From NCBI GenBank assembly GCA_029777095.1, contig JAKOTS010000112.1, positions 1 through 41,211 of the forward strand: a stretch of 41,211 nucleotides of DNA, in the 5' to 3' direction. The translations under genes were made by a program, and so were the position numbers. Positions 1 through 9,768 of this stretch are shown piece after piece. Each line of letters opens with the position of its first letter. Position 1 is the stretch's first letter. Source of the stretch: Actinomycetes bacterium (lineage in GTDB: Bacteria; Actinomycetota; Actinomycetes; Actinomycetales; Microbacteriaceae). The notes beneath the pieces were generated by a model. That model had not been told where the DNA came from. It made no database searches and saw nothing but the letters and a program-made list of their open reading frames with translations.

Positions 1-114
1 GCAGAGTGCCGCGACCTGGTCGGGTGAGATCTCAAGCACACCGTCCGGGTCGGCGATGATCACGAAGTCGTTGCCGGTCCCGTGCCCTTTGGTGAATGCG
101 ACGCGCTGAGCCAT
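1..114 (-). CDS. dapF: Diaminopimelate epimerase, N-terminal fragment (window edge)
   Basis: The first 38 codons are visible, and the gene runs off the left edge. The product begins [19 protein letters not shown]. The F-x-K-x-H-G-x-G-N-D-F block is the N-terminal hallmark of diaminopimelate epimerase, which converts LL- to meso-diaminopimelate for lysine and peptidoglycan synthesis. The active-site cysteines lie further on and cannot be checked. It follows miaA on the same strand after 39 bases, the usual actinobacterial order miaB-miaA-dapF, so it is probably co-transcribed. Two other dap genes (dapA, dapB) lie elsewhere in the window. Confidence 0.9.
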   Translation of the reverse strand, partial: MAQRVAFTKGHGTGNDFVIIADPDGVLEISPDQVAALC

Positions 115-153
115 GGTGCAAGTCTAGGGTCGGCCCGCGACCGGCCGATTCGC

Positions 154-1101
154 TCAGTCGTGCGTTTGGGCGCCGGCATCCAGCGCATCGCGCAGACGCA
201 CGGCGGTTTCGGCGTCGGTGACCTCTGCCGTATCGATCCACTGCGTGTCGCGATAGCGACGAAACCACGACACCTGGCGGCGCGCGTAGCGCCGGGTGAG
301 CGCCTGCGTCTGCGCGATCGCATCCGCCTCGCTCAGCTCGCCGTCGAGTTGCGCGATCGCCTGGGCGTAGCCGATCGCACGAGCGGCGGTCACGCCCCGG
401 TCAAGGCCCTGGGTGCGCAGCCCCGTGACCTCACCGAGCAGGCCGTCGCGCCACATCTGCTCGACGCGCGCATCAACCCGCGGAACCAGCTCTTCGCGCG
501 GCGTCTGCACACCGACGATGTGGGTGTGTGGATGCCACAGCACCGGCGTCTCTGGCAAGGCCGCGCCGTGCGTGTGCTCACCCTGAGCAAGCACCTCCAA
601 CGCGCGCACCACGCGGCGCCCGTTGCGCGGGTCGACGCGCTCGGCGGTGACAGGATCGAGGGTTCGCAGGCGAGCGAAGAGGGAGGCCGCCCCGTTGGCG
701 TCAAGTTCGGCCTCGAGCTCGGCGCGCAACTTCGGGTCACGCGGCGGAAAACGGAAGTCGTAGACCACGCTCGACACGTAGAGGCCCGAGCCGCCAACCA
801 GGATCGCGACCGCGCCACGCTCGTGGATCTCGTCTACCGCCGCGCGGGCCGCCTCTTGGTACCAGGCGACAGCCGCCTCGTCGGTGACATCGAGCACGTC
901 AAAGAGATGGTGTGGGATGCCACGTCTTTCGCCCACCGGGACCTTGGCGGTGCCGATGTCCATGCCGCGGTAGAGCTGCATCGCGTCGGCGTTCACGATC
1001 TCGGCGCGGCGCCCGCTCTCGACAAGCGCGGAGGCGAGATCGAGCGAAAGTCTGGTCTTGCCGGTGCCGGTCGCCCCGACGATGGCGACGAGGCCGGGCA
1101 C
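154..1101 (-). CDS. miaA: tRNA dimethylallyltransferase MiaA
   Basis: MiaA transfers the dimethylallyl group from DMAPP to N6 of adenosine 37 in tRNAs reading UNN codons. MiaB, encoded just upstream, then methylthiolates the product. The protein starts [15 protein letters not shown] after the initiator. This is the family P-loop, followed by the [17 protein letters not shown] block and a later LVGGSGLYV stretch, all typical. I chose the GTG at 1101 because it lies just before the P-loop and only 2 bases after the miaB stop. The open frame extends further upstream, but only as a shadow inside miaB. Length is 315 residues, normal for the family. No separate ribosome binding site is evident, so translational coupling to miaB is likely. 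Confidence 0.95.
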   Translation of the reverse strand: MPGLVAIVGATGTGKTRLSLDLASALVESGRRAEIVNADAMQLYRGMDIGTAKVPVGERRGIPHHLFDVLDVTDEAAVAWYQEAARAAVDEIHERGAVAILVGGSGLYVSSVVYDFRFPPRDPKLRAELEAELDANGAASLFARLRTLDPVTAERVDPRNGRRVVRALEVLAQGEHTHGAALPETPVLWHPHTHIVGVQTPREELVPRVDARVEQMWRDGLLGEVTGLRTQGLDRGVTAARAIGYAQAIAQLDGELSEADAIAQTQALTRRYARRQVSWFRRYRDTQWIDTAEVTDAETAVRLRDALDAGAQTHD

Positions 1102-1103
1102 GC

Positions 1104-2717
1104 CTAGCGCTCGGCGTCTTCGGTGTCGTAGATCGGCACTGTGACGTGCCTCGAGCCCGCGTCGCTTGGGCGCAGCGTTGGGAACCCGAGCACGACTGAT
1201 CCGGGCGCGCCGCCCGCGGCACCAGCGCCGGCATGGCTCGGCACTGCGCAGCTGTCTGCTTCGGCACGCTCCCACGCATCGCCGGCGCGGGTGCGACGAA
1301 TCTGCAATGGTGCGCCGGTGGTCGAGTCTGCCACGAGGAAGAAGGGCGCGGCGCGTGTGATCGTCGCCGTGACGATGTCACCCGGGCGGGGTGTCTCTGA
1401 CCCCGCCGGCACGTCGAAGTGCACGAGGCGCGAGTCTTCGGCGCGGCCAGACAGCCTCTGCGTTTCGGCGTTCTTCTTGCCTTCACCCTCAGACACCAGC
1501 AGGTGGACGGTGCGCCCGACCTGCTTCTCATTCTCTTCGAGCGAGATCTGGTCTTGGAGTGCGGTGAGTCGCTCGTAGCGCTCCTGCACGATGTGCTTCG
1601 GCACCTGGTCGGGCATTGTTGCCGCGGGGGTGCCTGGGCGAATCGAGTACTGGAACGTGAAGGCCGTGGCGAACCGTGCCTCCGCCACGACGCGAAGCGT
1701 TTCTTGGAAGTCCTCTTCGGTCTCTCCGGGGAATCCGACGATGATGTCGGTCGAGATTGCGGCGTGCGGCATCTTCTCGCGAACTCGGTCGAGGATGCCG
1801 AGGAACTTGGTGCTGCGGTACGAGCGGCGCATGGCCCGGAGCACGCGGTCGCTGCCAGATTGGAGCGGCATGTGTAGCTGCGGCATCACGGCCGGTGTCT
1901 CAGCCATCGCGTCGATCACATCGTCGGTGAACGCCGCGGGGTGCGGGCTGGTGAATCGGATGCGTTCGAGGCCATCGATTTCTCCTGCTGCGCGCAGGAG
2001 CTTGCCGAACGCCTCGCGGTCGCCAAACTCGACGCCGTAGGAGTTCACGTTCTGGCCGAGCAGCGTGACCTCGATGGCGCCGTCGTCGACGAGCGCCTTG
2101 ACTTCGTTCAGGATGTCGCCGGGCCGCCGGTCTTTCTCTTTGCCTCGCAGCGCGGGCACGATGCAGAAGGTGCACGTGTTGTTGCAGCCCACCGAAATCG
2201 AGACCCATGCGCGGTAGACCGACTCACGCTTGGTCGGCAACGTGGAAGGGAAGACTTCGAGCGATTCGAGGATCTCGAGTTGCGCCTCGTCGTTATGCCG
2301 CGCACGTTCGAGCAGGCTCGGGAGCGAACCCACATTGTGCGTGCCGAAGACCACGTCGACCCACGGAGCCTTCTCAAGGATCGTGTGCTTGTCTTTCTGG
2401 GCGAGGCAACCACCAACGGCAATCTGCATGCCCTCGTGGCGGCGCTTCACGCTGGCGAGGTAGCCGAGGTTGCCGTACAGCTTGTTGTCGGCGTTCTCGC
2501 GCACGGCGCACGTGTTGATGACGACCACGTCGGCTTCGGTGCTGGCGTCGGCACGGATATAGCCGGCGCTCTCGAGCGAACCCGAGAGCCGTTCGGAGTC
2601 GTGCACGTTCATCTGGCAGCCGAACGTGCGGACCTCGTACGTGCGTACGCGCCCGTCGTCGTCAAGCGCAGCCGGTGAGGGCGCAATGCGGGTCGGGCTG
2701 CCGTCGAGCAAGGTCAT
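1104..2717 (-). CDS. miaB: tRNA-2-methylthio-N6-dimethylallyladenosine synthase MiaB
   Basis: Radical-SAM methylthiotransferase acting on i6A37 of tRNA, the step after MiaA. Visible domains are an N-terminal UPF0004 domain ([15 protein letters not shown], first cluster cysteine near residue 34), a radical-[11 protein letters not shown] motif near residue 177, and a C-terminal TRAM domain beginning near [15 protein letters not shown] start it at the ATG at 2717, giving 537 residues. The frame stays open for 27 more codons, but that stretch looks non-coding, and a -10-like TAGAAT lies 8 bases before this ATG. A C-terminal tail of about 60 residues after TRAM is low-complexity. It is followed immediately by miaA. 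Together they predict ms2i6A37-modified tRNA. Confidence 0.95.
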   Translation of the reverse strand: MTLLDGSPTRIAPSPAALDDDGRVRTYEVRTFGCQMNVHDSERLSGSLESAGYIRADASTEADVVVINTCAVRENADNKLYGNLGYLASVKRRHEGMQIAVGGCLAQKDKHTILEKAPWVDVVFGTHNVGSLPSLLERARHNDEAQLEILESLEVFPSTLPTKRESVYRAWVSISVGCNNTCTFCIVPALRGKEKDRRPGDILNEVKALVDDGAIEVTLLGQNVNSYGVEFGDREAFGKLLRAAGEIDGLERIRFTSPHPAAFTDDVIDAMAETPAVMPQLHMPLQSGSDRVLRAMRRSYRSTKFLGILDRVREKMPHAAISTDIIVGFPGETEEDFQETLRVVAEARFATAFTFQYSIRPGTPAATMPDQVPKHIVQERYERLTALQDQISLEENEKQVGRTVHLLVSEGEGKKNAETQRLSGRAEDSRLVHFDVPAGSETPRPGDIVTATITRAAPFFLVADSTTGAPLQIRRTRAGDAWERAEADSCAVPSHAGAGAAGGAPGSVVLGFPTLRPSDAGSRHVTVPIYDTEDAER

Positions 2718-2725
2718 AGTCGTCA

Positions 2726-2731
2726 ATTCTA
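2726..2731 (-). promoter_or_regulatory. Candidate -10 element of miaB (near-leaderless)
   Basis: On the minus strand TAGAAT stands 8 bases before the chosen miaB ATG, and no Shine-Dalgarno sequence is seen. The transcript would start at or next to the initiation codon. No good -35 is visible. Confidence 0.4.
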
Positions 2732-2805
2732 CGATGCCCGGCTGGGTGCGGGCCCGATACCGTACGGGCGGGGCCGCGTGCACCGCCCGTGGGGGCAACT
2801 CGCGA

Positions 2806-3498
2806 TCACTTGAAGCGGACTACACGCGCCCCGCCTCCAGCATCGCGGCGCGCGTCTGCGAGCGCGGTGCGTGCCGCAGATGTCGCCTGCGATCCACCAA
2901 AACCGCGGCGCGCCAGCATGCCCAGCAGGCGCCGCATGGCGGTCTCATCGTCGTATCGCACAAGCGAACGTGCCTTGTCGCGGGCAAGATCGAGCGCCCG
3001 GTCGGCATCATCGTCGGGAAGTGCGTCGATTGCGATCTCAATCACGTCGCGGGCGATCCCGCGCTTCACCAGCAACTGCTGGATCGCGCGGCGCCCCATG
3101 CCCTTGCGGGTGACCGCACCGTGCACCAACTGCTCGGCAAGCGCCTCGTCACTGAGCCACCCCCGCTCGGTGAGCGCGTGCACGGCATCGTCGGCAACGG
3201 CGCGATCCACGCCCGCACCCGACAGCGCGCTTCGAACTTCTTGTTCTGAGAGCCCCCGGCTCCGCAGCTTGCGGGCCACGAGGTCGATGGCCGCAGCGAC
3301 CTGTGACTCGTAGTCGGGTTCGGCGACGAGCTCCGCATCTCGCTCGGCATCGCGCTCGTCGCTGAGGTCGCCGGGCTCAGGGTCGGGCACCGGCTCGAAC
3401 CGGGGCCCCGCCGACCTGGGCGACGAAGGTCGCGTCACCCCCGGCAGGAAGGTCACGGGTGCGAGCCGTTCACCGCTGTGTTCATTGGTTGCAGACAT
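2806..3498 (-). CDS. recX: Regulatory protein RecX
   Basis: RecX binds RecA filaments and limits RecA activity. The 230-residue product has a variable, acidic, proline-rich N-terminal 70 residues. The RecX three-helix repeats follow: [20 protein letters not shown], then [15 protein letters not shown], then [17 protein letters not shown], and a last repeat with [20 protein letters not shown]. The start at 3498 is set by a strong AAGGAGGTC six bases upstream. The open frame continues another 73 codons only because the recA/recX gap lacks stops. It lies 85 bases downstream of recA on the same strand, the usual recA-recX arrangement. Confidence 0.93.
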   Translation of the reverse strand: MSATNEHSGERLAPVTFLPGVTRPSSPRSAGPRFEPVPDPEPGDLSDERDAERDAELVAEPDYESQVAAAIDLVARKLRSRGLSEQEVRSALSGAGVDRAVADDAVHALTERGWLSDEALAEQLVHGAVTRKGMGRRAIQQLLVKRGIARDVIEIAIDALPDDDADRALDLARDKARSLVRYDDETAMRRLLGMLARRGFGGSQATSAARTALADARRDAGGGARVVRFK

Positions 3499-3583
3499 CC
3501 GTGACCTCCTTGCGGGCGGGTGTTTCGATCGCACCGCGGGGCGGTGCTTCTTGCTATGGAGCTTGTCGCTCTTGGGCTTGTCG

Positions 3584-4663
3584 CTATGCGCCCCGACGCT
3601 TGGCGAGCTGGTCGGTCGCCTCTGCTTCAGCCGCGGCCTCCGCCGACGCTGCTGCGGCCGCCTTGAACTCGCCAATGCCAAGCTTCTGCTTGATCTTCGT
3701 TTCGATGTCGACCGCAACCTCCGGGTTCTTCAACAGGAAGTTGCGCGCATTCTCCTTGCCCTGGCCCAGCTGTTCACCGTCGTACGTGTACCAGGAGCCC
3801 GACTTCTTCACGATCAAGTGCTCGACGCCGAAGTCGATGAGGCTGCCCTCGCGAGAGATGCCCGTGCCGTACAGGATGTCGAACTCGGCCTGCTTGAACG
3901 GGGGCGCCATCTTGTTCTTCACGACCTTCACGCGCGTGCGGTTACCCACCGCATCGGTGCCGTCTTTCAACGTCTCGATGCGGCGAATGTCGAGTCGAAC
4001 CGACGCGTAGAACTTGAGCGCCTTGCCACCCGCGGTGGTCTCGGGGCTGCCGAAGAACACGCCGATCTTCTCGCGAAGCTGGTTGATGAAGATCATCGTC
4101 GTGTTGGTTTGGTTGAGCCCACCGGTGAGCTTGCGCAGCGCCTGCGACATGAGCCGCGCCTGCAGACCCACGTGGGAGTCGCCCATCTCGCCCTCGATCT
4201 CGGCACGTGGCACCAGCGCCGCAACCGAGTCGATGACAATGAGGTCGATCGAGCCCGAGCGCACAAGCATGTCGGCGATCTCGAGGGCCTGCTCACCCGT
4301 GTCTGGCTGAGAAACCAGCAGCGCGTCGATATCGACGCCCAGCTTCTTCGCGTATTCGGGGTCGAGCGCGTGCTCAGCATCGATGAACGCCGCGATGCCA
4401 CCCGAGCGCTGCGCATTTGCGATCGCATGCAGGGTCAGCGTCGTCTTACCCGACGACTCGGGGCCGTAGATCTCGACGATGCGGCCGCGGGGCAACCCAC
4501 CTATGCCGAGCGCGACATCGAGCGCAATCGAGCCAGTGGGGATGACCTCGACGGGCGCGCGGTCGTCGCTGCCCAGTCGCATGACCGAACCCTTTCCGAA
4601 CTGGCGGTCAATGTTGGCGAGAGCTGCCTCGAGGGACTTCTCGCGATCTGCGGGACTTGCCAT
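3584..4663 (-). CDS. recA: Recombinase RecA
   Basis: DNA-dependent ATPase for homologous recombination and co-protease for LexA cleavage. The 359-residue product is full length, with Walker A GPESSGKT, the [10 protein letters not shown] block, Walker [13 protein letters not shown], the L1/L2 DNA-binding loops ([38 protein letters not shown]) and an alanine-rich, charged C-terminus. The ATG at 4663 follows an AAGGA about nine bases upstream. There is no intein. Upstream, a candidate LexA box (4852-4867) sits beside a -10 candidate (4837-4842), consistent with SOS control. recX follows. Confidence 0.98.
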   Translation of the reverse strand: MASPADREKSLEAALANIDRQFGKGSVMRLGSDDRAPVEVIPTGSIALDVALGIGGLPRGRIVEIYGPESSGKTTLTLHAIANAQRSGGIAAFIDAEHALDPEYAKKLGVDIDALLVSQPDTGEQALEIADMLVRSGSIDLIVIDSVAALVPRAEIEGEMGDSHVGLQARLMSQALRKLTGGLNQTNTTMIFINQLREKIGVFFGSPETTAGGKALKFYASVRLDIRRIETLKDGTDAVGNRTRVKVVKNKMAPPFKQAEFDILYGTGISREGSLIDFGVEHLIVKKSGSWYTYDGEQLGQGKENARNFLLKNPEVAVDIETKIKQKLGIGEFKAAAAASAEAAAEAEATDQLAKRRGA

Positions 4664-4836
4664 GATGTGTTCCTTCTCTGTCTGCGTTCGATGCGCCTAT
4701 AGGCTGCCGCGACCCCGACGGGCACTACGGCAAGGCTGGGTTGTTGTACTGGTGTTCAAGGTATGCGCACCCTCGGACATTCAGTCCGGGAGTGGAGCAT
4801 TCTGTGGACACCGCACACAAACGTTCCCTGGGGACG

Positions 4837-4842
4837 AGCATA
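4837..4842 (-). promoter_or_regulatory. Candidate recA -10 element
   Basis: TATGCT on the minus strand, about 175 bases before the recA ATG. The candidate SOS box lies just upstream, in the spacer/-35 zone, where a bound repressor would block polymerase. The implied leader is about 165 bases. Inferred by eye. Confidence 0.3.
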
Positions 4843-4851
4843 CGCCCCAAG

Positions 4852-4867
4852 GCGAACAGATCTTCGA
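4852..4867. promoter_or_regulatory. Candidate LexA-binding SOS box upstream of recA
   Basis: GCGAACAGATCTTCGA matches the actinobacterial SOS consensus TCGAAC-N4-GTTCGA at 10 of 12 fixed positions (mismatches at the first T and the central G). It lies about 190 bases upstream of recA, next to a plausible -10. Position and match fit LexA repression of recA. Binding is not shown by sequence alone. Confidence 0.5.
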
Positions 4868-4903
4868 ACACTTCGGCGTGTCGATACTCGCAGATATCGA
4901 ACT

Positions 4904-5131
4904 TCAGGACTGGCGCGGCACCCGACGCCCGACGCCATAGCGGCGTTCCGCGGGCACACCGGCGGTCTCACAGAGCGCGCGCCAGACATCACCGGCCGGG
5001 AATCCGGCATCGAGGGCCGCCTGTGCGGTCTGGTCGCCCAGGCCGGTCAGCACCAAGTCGCCAATGAGCACGGCACCGTAGGCCTCGCCGAACTCGTCGT
5101 CCACGGCCCGCTGAAACTCACTGCGTCGCAT
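4904..5131 (-). CDS. DUF3046 family protein
   Basis: 75-residue soluble protein beginning MRRSEFQRAVDDEFGEAYG, with the later motif ALDAGFPAGDVWRALCETAGVP. This fits the DUF3046 family, small actinobacterial proteins commonly encoded just upstream of recA. Its function is not known to me. There is no signal peptide or membrane segment. The ATG at 5131 has no Shine-Dalgarno but a -10-like TAACGT exactly six bases before it, so a leaderless message is likely. It ends about 240 bases before recA. The recA promoter and SOS box lie in the gap, so co-transcription with recA would be partial at most. Confidence 0.8.
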   Translation of the reverse strand: MRRSEFQRAVDDEFGEAYGAVLIGDLVLTGLGDQTAQAALDAGFPAGDVWRALCETAGVPAERRYGVGRRVPRQS

Positions 5132-5137
5132 GCTGAC

Positions 5138-5143
5138 ACGTTA
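5138..5143 (-). promoter_or_regulatory. Candidate leaderless -10 of the DUF3046 gene
   Basis: TAACGT on the minus strand, six bases before the ATG at 5131, the spacing expected when transcription begins at the start codon. Confidence 0.5.
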
Positions 5144-5206
5144 GCTTGCGCGGCTGCGCCCTGCGTGCGCACAAACGAATGCAAGGCACACCCGGAGCCT
5201 TCACGC

Positions 5207-5238
5207 AACGAAGCCCCGGCAATTGCCGGGGCTTCGTT
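5207..5238 (-). terminator. Hairpin terminator downstream of clgR
   Basis: A perfect 32-base palindrome: 14-base arms (5207-5220 and 5225-5238) around AATT, which is itself self-complementary. It begins 20 bases after the clgR stop on the minus strand. There is no long T-tract, so termination may be of the hairpin-only actinobacterial type. By symmetry it would fold equally on either strand. Confidence 0.75.
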
Positions 5239-5257
5239 GACGTTGAAACGCGTGTGC

Positions 5258-5566
5258 TTAGTGGTTGACCAGTTCTGCATCGACGGATGCGACGAGGTCG
5301 TCGGGAAGGATGTCGGGGAACCCGTGCAGTCCTTCGAGTACGGAGATGCGATCGCTCACCTCACGCATGATGATGGAGATGGGAACATCGAGCGCATCGG
5401 CCACGGAGGCGAGGATCTCGCTCGAGGCTTCTTTCTGCCCGCGCTCAACTTCGCTGAGATAACCCAGCGCGACGCTTGCTTTGCTCGCGACCTGGCGAAG
5501 GGTGCGACCCTTCTGGAGTCGGAAGTCTCGAAGAACGTCGCCAATCTCTTGACGTACGAGAATCAT
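5258..5566 (-). CDS. clgR: XRE-family transcriptional activator ClgR
   Basis: 102-residue helix-turn-helix protein. The core GRTLRQVASKASVALGYLSE followed by VERGQKEASSEILASVADAL matches the XRE-type HTH of ClgR, the actinobacterial activator of clp protease genes. Position supports this: pgsA-cinA lie next to clgR in mycobacteria and relatives, as here. The ATG at 5566 follows GAAGGGAG at good spacing. It has its own upstream region of 128 bases after cinA is excluded, and a strong hairpin terminator behind it, so it is probably monocistronic. The C-terminal tail (residues 75-102) is acidic. I did not find a clear ClgR operator in front of it. Confidence 0.85.
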   Translation of the reverse strand: MILVRQEIGDVLRDFRLQKGRTLRQVASKASVALGYLSEVERGQKEASSEILASVADALDVPISIIMREVSDRISVLEGLHGFPDILPDDLVASVDAELVNH

Positions 5567-5694
5567 CTGTCGCTCCCTTCATTCACGATCTCGGTGTTGA
5601 CCGGGTGGACAACATTACAGTGCCGATATGTCAAAGAGTAATCCCCTGGGTTGTCTTATGAATGAGAATTACCTGATCTAACGGCAGGAATCCA

Positions 5695-6237
5695 TCAGGT
5701 ATTCCCGAAGCCCGCTGTCCGCAAGGCATCGCGGAGCGCCCGGATTGCCGCGCGGCTCGCGGCTTCTCGAATTTGTTGCCGGGTGCCGGCCAGACTCACG
5801 CTCACACTGTGCGTGCCAACCGGTGTCGCAACCCCGATGTGCACGGTGCCGACGGGTTGCCCATCGGGAGAATCGGGCCCCGCAATCCCGGTCGTCGAAA
5901 CACCGACCTGGGCCGGCACGCCCTCGACCGCGCACGCCCCGCGCACGCCCTCCGCCATCTGCTTCGCCACCTCCGGATGCACCGGTCCGTGCTCCCGCAG
6001 AAGCTCGGCATCGACGCCCAGGAGCGTCGTTTTCAGCGGCGTCGCGTAGGCAATGATCCCGCCGCGAAACACGGTTGACGCGCCCGGCACATCGACCACG
6101 GCGGCGGCGAGCAACCCTCCGGTCAGTGACTCGGCGACCCCCAGCATCCAACTAAGCTCGCGCAGCAGCGCAACCACCTCGCTCGCGTCGGCAGCCTCGA
6201 CAACACCATCAGCAGATCGTGCGGCGCCAGCGCTCAT
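5695..6237 (-). CDS. cinA: CinA C-terminal-domain protein (nicotinamide-nucleotide amidohydrolase, PncC-like)
   Basis: 180 residues corresponding only to the C-terminal CinA domain, without the N-terminal molybdopterin-binding-like domain. Diagnostic motifs are GVAESLTGGLLAAAVVDVPG, the FRGGIIAYATPLKTTLLGV stretch and STTGIAGPDSPDGQPVGTVH. Members of this family deamidate NMN to nicotinic acid mononucleotide (pyridine nucleotide salvage). The start at 6237 overlaps the pgsA stop in an ATGA arrangement, so it is translationally coupled to pgsA. The frame extends 30 codons upstream inside pgsA, which I discount. Last gene of a ftsK-pgsA-cinA unit. Confidence 0.92.
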   Translation of the reverse strand: MSAGAARSADGVVEAADASEVVALLRELSWMLGVAESLTGGLLAAAVVDVPGASTVFRGGIIAYATPLKTTLLGVDAELLREHGPVHPEVAKQMAEGVRGACAVEGVPAQVGVSTTGIAGPDSPDGQPVGTVHIGVATPVGTHSVSVSLAGTRQQIREAASRAAIRALRDALRTAGFGNT

Positions 6238-6809
6238 GACCGTGCGCGTCGTTGCGTGCGTGCGCCGCGCACCTCGGTGACCACGTAGTCGATCCCGCTG
6301 ACCACCGTGAGGATCACCGCAATCCACATCGTGACGATGTTGACCCAGATAACCCAGTCACCCACGACCATCGCAAGCGGCAGGAGGGCGAGCGAGAGAG
6401 CGATGGCCTGGGCCATGGTCTTGAGCTTGCCGAGCCATGCCGCGGCCACGACGTGGGTGCTCGCGACGAGCAAACGGTGCACGGTGATGCCGACCTCGCG
6501 AACGAGGACGACGATCGTGATCCACCAGGGCAGTTCGGCGAGGATTGACAGCGAAATGAACGCGATGCCCGTGAGTACCTTGTCGGCGATCGGGTCGAGC
6601 AATTTGCCCAGGTCGGAGACGATGTTGTGTTTGCGAGCAAGGTAGCCGTCGATGCCATCGGTGGCGATCGCAACGATAAACAGCGCAGCGGCCCACCAGC
6701 GAAGCGGTCCGTCGCGACCGTCGTCGGCCAGGAGCAACCAGCAGAACACCGGCGCGCACAGGATGCGCACGATCGTGATCGCGTTTGGCAGTTGTGGATG
6801 GATCGCCAT
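6234..6809 (-). CDS. pgsA: CDP-diacylglycerol-glycerol-3-phosphate 3-phosphatidyltransferase
   Basis: 191-residue integral membrane enzyme making phosphatidylglycerol phosphate. The CDP-alcohol phosphotransferase signature D-G-x2-A-R-x8-G-x3-D-x3-D is present in DGIDGYLARKHNIVSDLGKL and the following LDPIADK. Several hydrophobic segments follow (for example ITIVVLVREVGITVHRLLVA). The N-terminus PNAITIVRILCAP is typical. The ATG at 6809 shares one base with the ftsK TGA, and its own stop overlaps the cinA ATG by four bases, so ftsK-pgsA-cinA look tightly coupled. It could in principle be a paralogous CDP-alcohol transferase, but length and N-terminus favour PgsA. Confidence 0.93.
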   Translation of the reverse strand: MAIHPQLPNAITIVRILCAPVFCWLLLADDGRDGPLRWWAAALFIVAIATDGIDGYLARKHNIVSDLGKLLDPIADKVLTGIAFISLSILAELPWWITIVVLVREVGITVHRLLVASTHVVAAAWLGKLKTMAQAIALSLALLPLAMVVGDWVIWVNIVTMWIAVILTVVSGIDYVVTEVRGARTQRRARS

Positions 6810-9685
6810 CAGTCGCGCCCCGTCAGTCCCCAGGCGTCTTCGTCGCCCTCTTCGTCGGTAACCTCTTCGACCCGGTACCCATCAAACTGGGCCTCGACGG
6901 CGTTCGGCCCGTAGCGGTCGTCACTCACGTCGTGCGCTGGCGCGGCGGATGCCGGAGCCTGCACCGCAGGAGGTGCAGGAGGTGCAGCGGCCACCGCGGG
7001 AGGCGCAGCGGCCGCGGCGGGCACGTCTTCGCCCCGCATGCGCGCCATCACGCCCGCCATTTGTTCGACCGTGACCAGCACGTCTCGGGCCTTGGATCCC
7101 TCGGAGGGACCCACGACATCGCGCGATTCGAGCAGATCCATGAGGCGGCCGGCCTTCGCGAAGCCGACGCGCAGCTTGCGCTGCAGCATCGACGTCGAGC
7201 CGAACTGCGTCGAGACCACCAACTCCGTCGCGGCGAGCAACAGTTCGAGGTCGTCGCCAATGTCGGCGTCGACCGCCTTTTTCTCGGCAACCGCCGCGAC
7301 GTCGGCACGGTACTCGGGCTGGGCCTCGGTGGTGACGTGCTTGACCACCTTTTCGATCTCGGCCTCGCTCACCCACGCGCCCTGGACGCGCAGCGACTTC
7401 GAGGCGCCCATCGGGAGGAAGAGTGCGTCGCCCTGACCGATGAGACGGTCGGCCCCGGGCTGGTCGAGGATCACCCGCGAATCAGTGACGCTGGTGACCG
7501 CAAACGCGAGGCGCGACGGCACGTTGGCCTTGATCAGCCCGGTGACCACATCGACCGAGGGGCGCTGGGTCGCGAGGACGAGGTGGATGCCGCTGGCCCG
7601 GGCAAGCTGCGTGATGCGCACGATCGAGTCTTCGACGTCGCGCGGCGCGACCATCATCAGGTCGGCGAGCTCGTCGACGACCACCAGCAGGTACGGGTAG
7701 GGCTTGAGCACGCGCTCGCTGCCCGCGGGGAGCACGATCTCGCCCGCGACGACGGCCTTGTTGAAGTCGTCAATGTGGCGGAACCCGAACGACGCGAGGT
7801 CGTCGTAGCGCATGTCCATCTCTTTCACGACCCACTGCAGCGCCTCGGCCGCCTTCTTCGCGTTCGTGATGATGGGGGTGATCAGGTGCGGCACGCCGGC
7901 ATAGGAGGTGAGCTCGACGCGCTTCGGGTCGATGAGCACCATGCGCACCTCTGAGGGCTTTGCCCTCATCAAGAGGCTCGTGATCATCGAGTTCACGAAG
8001 CTCGACTTGCCGGAGCCGGTCGAGCCGGCAACCAGAAGGTGAGGCATCTTCGCGAGGTTCGCGATCACATAGCCGCCGCCCACGTCTTTGCCGACGCCGA
8101 TTGTCATCGGGTGGGTGCTACCGGTCGCCGCGGGCGAACGAAGCACATCGCCGAGTGTCACAATCTCGCGGTCGGTGTTCGGAATCTCGACACCGATCGC
8201 GCTCTTGCCCGGGATCGGCGCCAAGATTCGAACCTCATTGGATGCCACGGCATAGGCGATGTTGTTCGTCAGCGCCGTGATCCGCTCAACCTTGACGCCG
8301 GGGCCGAGCTCAATCTCGTACTGCGTGACTGTGGGCCCACGCGAGAAGCCGGTCACACGCGCATCAACCGAGAACTGTTCGAGGACGGAGGTGATCGCGC
8401 GCACGATCTCGTCATTCGCGGCGGAGCGTGCCTTGTGGGGCGGGCCCGCGGCGAGGTTCGCTACGGCTGGGAGGTGGTATGCGTGCACCGGGGCGTCGGG
8501 TGCCTGGGCGGGCGGCCCGTCGGTGCCGAGGCCACTGAGCCCGGGCAGGACGCCGTCGGGCTCGGTGGGGCCGTCATCGTGCAGCCCGGAGAAGCTCGCC
8601 GCCCCGGCTGCCGCAAGGGCCGCTGCGGCAGCCTGCACGTCGCCGAGCACCTCCGTGGGGTAGTCGTCGGGGCTCGTGGGCTCGGGCTCGGGCACAAACG
8701 TCGGAACCGCAACCGGTCGAACATCGTCAACCGAGGCCGAAACCGTCGGCTGGTCAAACGGCCGCGAAACACTGGCGTCGGGTGCCTGTGGCTGCACCCC
8801 GGGCGAGAGCAACTGTGTGAGGTCTTGCGAGCCGAGCCCGCCATCGGACTCTTCTTCGCGACCGGTGCTGTTGCGGCGCCACCAGGGCAGCACGTTGTCG
8901 CCATCGGCATCGCCGTCATCACCGGCACCGGCCGCAGCGAGCTTGGCGGCCTTCGTCGCGGCGCGCTCCTCATCGCTCGGGCGTTCCGCACCGAACATCC
9001 ACCCGTAGAGGTCACCGAGGCGACGACCGATGCGATTCGGCGGCGTCTTCGTGACGATGAGGACGCTGAAGAACGTGAACAGCGCGAGCACAACGTATGC
9101 GCCGACCGACGTCAACAAGAACGCCAGGGGCTCCCCCAGCATCCAACCAAAAAGGCCGCCCGCCTTCGAGAGCGCGGGGAGTCCGGTGTTGGGCGCCGGG
9201 CGCCCGCCAGCCACGTGGCAGAAGCCGGCGATCGTGACGACCAGCAACCCGAACCCGATGCCGATGCGGCCGTTGTCGTGCACCGAAGCGGGGTGCCGAA
9301 ACAGCCAGCCCGCAAGCACGAGCAACAGCACCGGCATGATGAAGGCGACCCGGCCGACCATGCCGCCGACCGTGAACGCGCTGATGTTTGCGGCGACCGC
9401 ATTGCCGATGAAGAACCACTCGTTGACTGCGCCGGCAATCGCCAGCACTACGAGGAAGAACGGGAACCCGTCGCGGCGCTGCTCTTTCTCGAGCGACTCG
9501 GGGCCGAACGCGCGGAACATGCCGCCCGTGAGGTGTGCCATCCCCATCCACGCGCGGATAAACACGCTCGGCCGATCTGCCTCATCGACGTAGCGACGGG
9601 GCGCGGGAGCGGATGCAGCTGCTCGCGAAGACGTGCCGCGCGCGGGGGCAGACTTTCGCGAGGCCGCGGGAGGAGTCCTAGCCAT
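6809..9685 (-). CDS. ftsK: DNA translocase FtsK/SpoIIIE
   Basis: 958 residues. The basic N-terminus is followed by about four to five membrane segments (roughly residues 80-215), then a long acidic, proline-rich linker (about 225-420). The motor domain follows with Walker [10 protein letters not shown] near residue 557, Walker [16 protein letters not shown] and the [20 protein letters not shown] block. A winged-helix gamma domain lies near 810-880 ([18 protein letters not shown]). It anchors at the septum and pumps terminus DNA, recognising polar sequences through gamma. A further Ala/Pro-rich tail follows. Start at 9685: no Shine-Dalgarno, but TACCGT six bases upstream suggests a leaderless message. 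First gene of ftsK-pgsA-cinA. Confidence 0.96.
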   Translation of the reverse strand: MARTPPAASRKSAPARGTSSRAAASAPAPRRYVDEADRPSVFIRAWMGMAHLTGGMFRAFGPESLEKEQRRDGFPFFLVVLAIAGAVNEWFFIGNAVAANISAFTVGGMVGRVAFIMPVLLLVLAGWLFRHPASVHDNGRIGIGFGLLVVTIAGFCHVAGGRPAPNTGLPALSKAGGLFGWMLGEPLAFLLTSVGAYVVLALFTFFSVLIVTKTPPNRIGRRLGDLYGWMFGAERPSDEERAATKAAKLAAAGAGDDGDADGDNVLPWWRRNSTGREEESDGGLGSQDLTQLLSPGVQPQAPDASVSRPFDQPTVSASVDDVRPVAVPTFVPEPEPTSPDDYPTEVLGDVQAAAAALAAAGAASFSGLHDDGPTEPDGVLPGLSGLGTDGPPAQAPDAPVHAYHLPAVANLAAGPPHKARSAANDEIVRAITSVLEQFSVDARVTGFSRGPTVTQYEIELGPGVKVERITALTNNIAYAVASNEVRILAPIPGKSAIGVEIPNTDREIVTLGDVLRSPAATGSTHPMTIGVGKDVGGGYVIANLAKMPHLLVAGSTGSGKSSFVNSMITSLLMRAKPSEVRMVLIDPKRVELTSYAGVPHLITPIITNAKKAAEALQWVVKEMDMRYDDLASFGFRHIDDFNKAVVAGEIVLPAGSERVLKPYPYLLVVVDELADLMMVAPRDVEDSIVRITQLARASGIHLVLATQRPSVDVVTGLIKANVPSRLAFAVTSVTDSRVILDQPGADRLIGQGDALFLPMGASKSLRVQGAWVSEAEIEKVVKHVTTEAQPEYRADVAAVAEKKAVDADIGDDLELLLAATELVVSTQFGSTSMLQRKLRVGFAKAGRLMDLLESRDVVGPSEGSKARDVLVTVEQMAGVMARMRGEDVPAAAAAPPAVAAAPPAPPAVQAPASAAPAHDVSDDRYGPNAVEAQFDGYRVEEVTDEEGDEDAWGLTGRD

Positions 9686-9691
9686 GCATCA

Positions 9692-9697
9692 ACGGTA
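9692..9697 (-). promoter_or_regulatory. Candidate leaderless -10 of ftsK
   Basis: TACCGT on the minus strand, exactly six bases before the ftsK ATG, within the 83-base gap after the RNase J gene. No clear -35. Confidence 0.5.
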
Positions 9698-9768
9698 CGT
9701 TGCGCCTCGGACATTCGGGCACAGCGACTCGGCTCCCGCGGACTTCACCCGCGCCTGCAATGTGCTCG

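Noticed and set aside
5581..5640. TTGACA with TAATGT upstream of clgR as a promoter
   Set aside because: The two hexamers are only 11 bases apart, too close for a sigma-70-type promoter.
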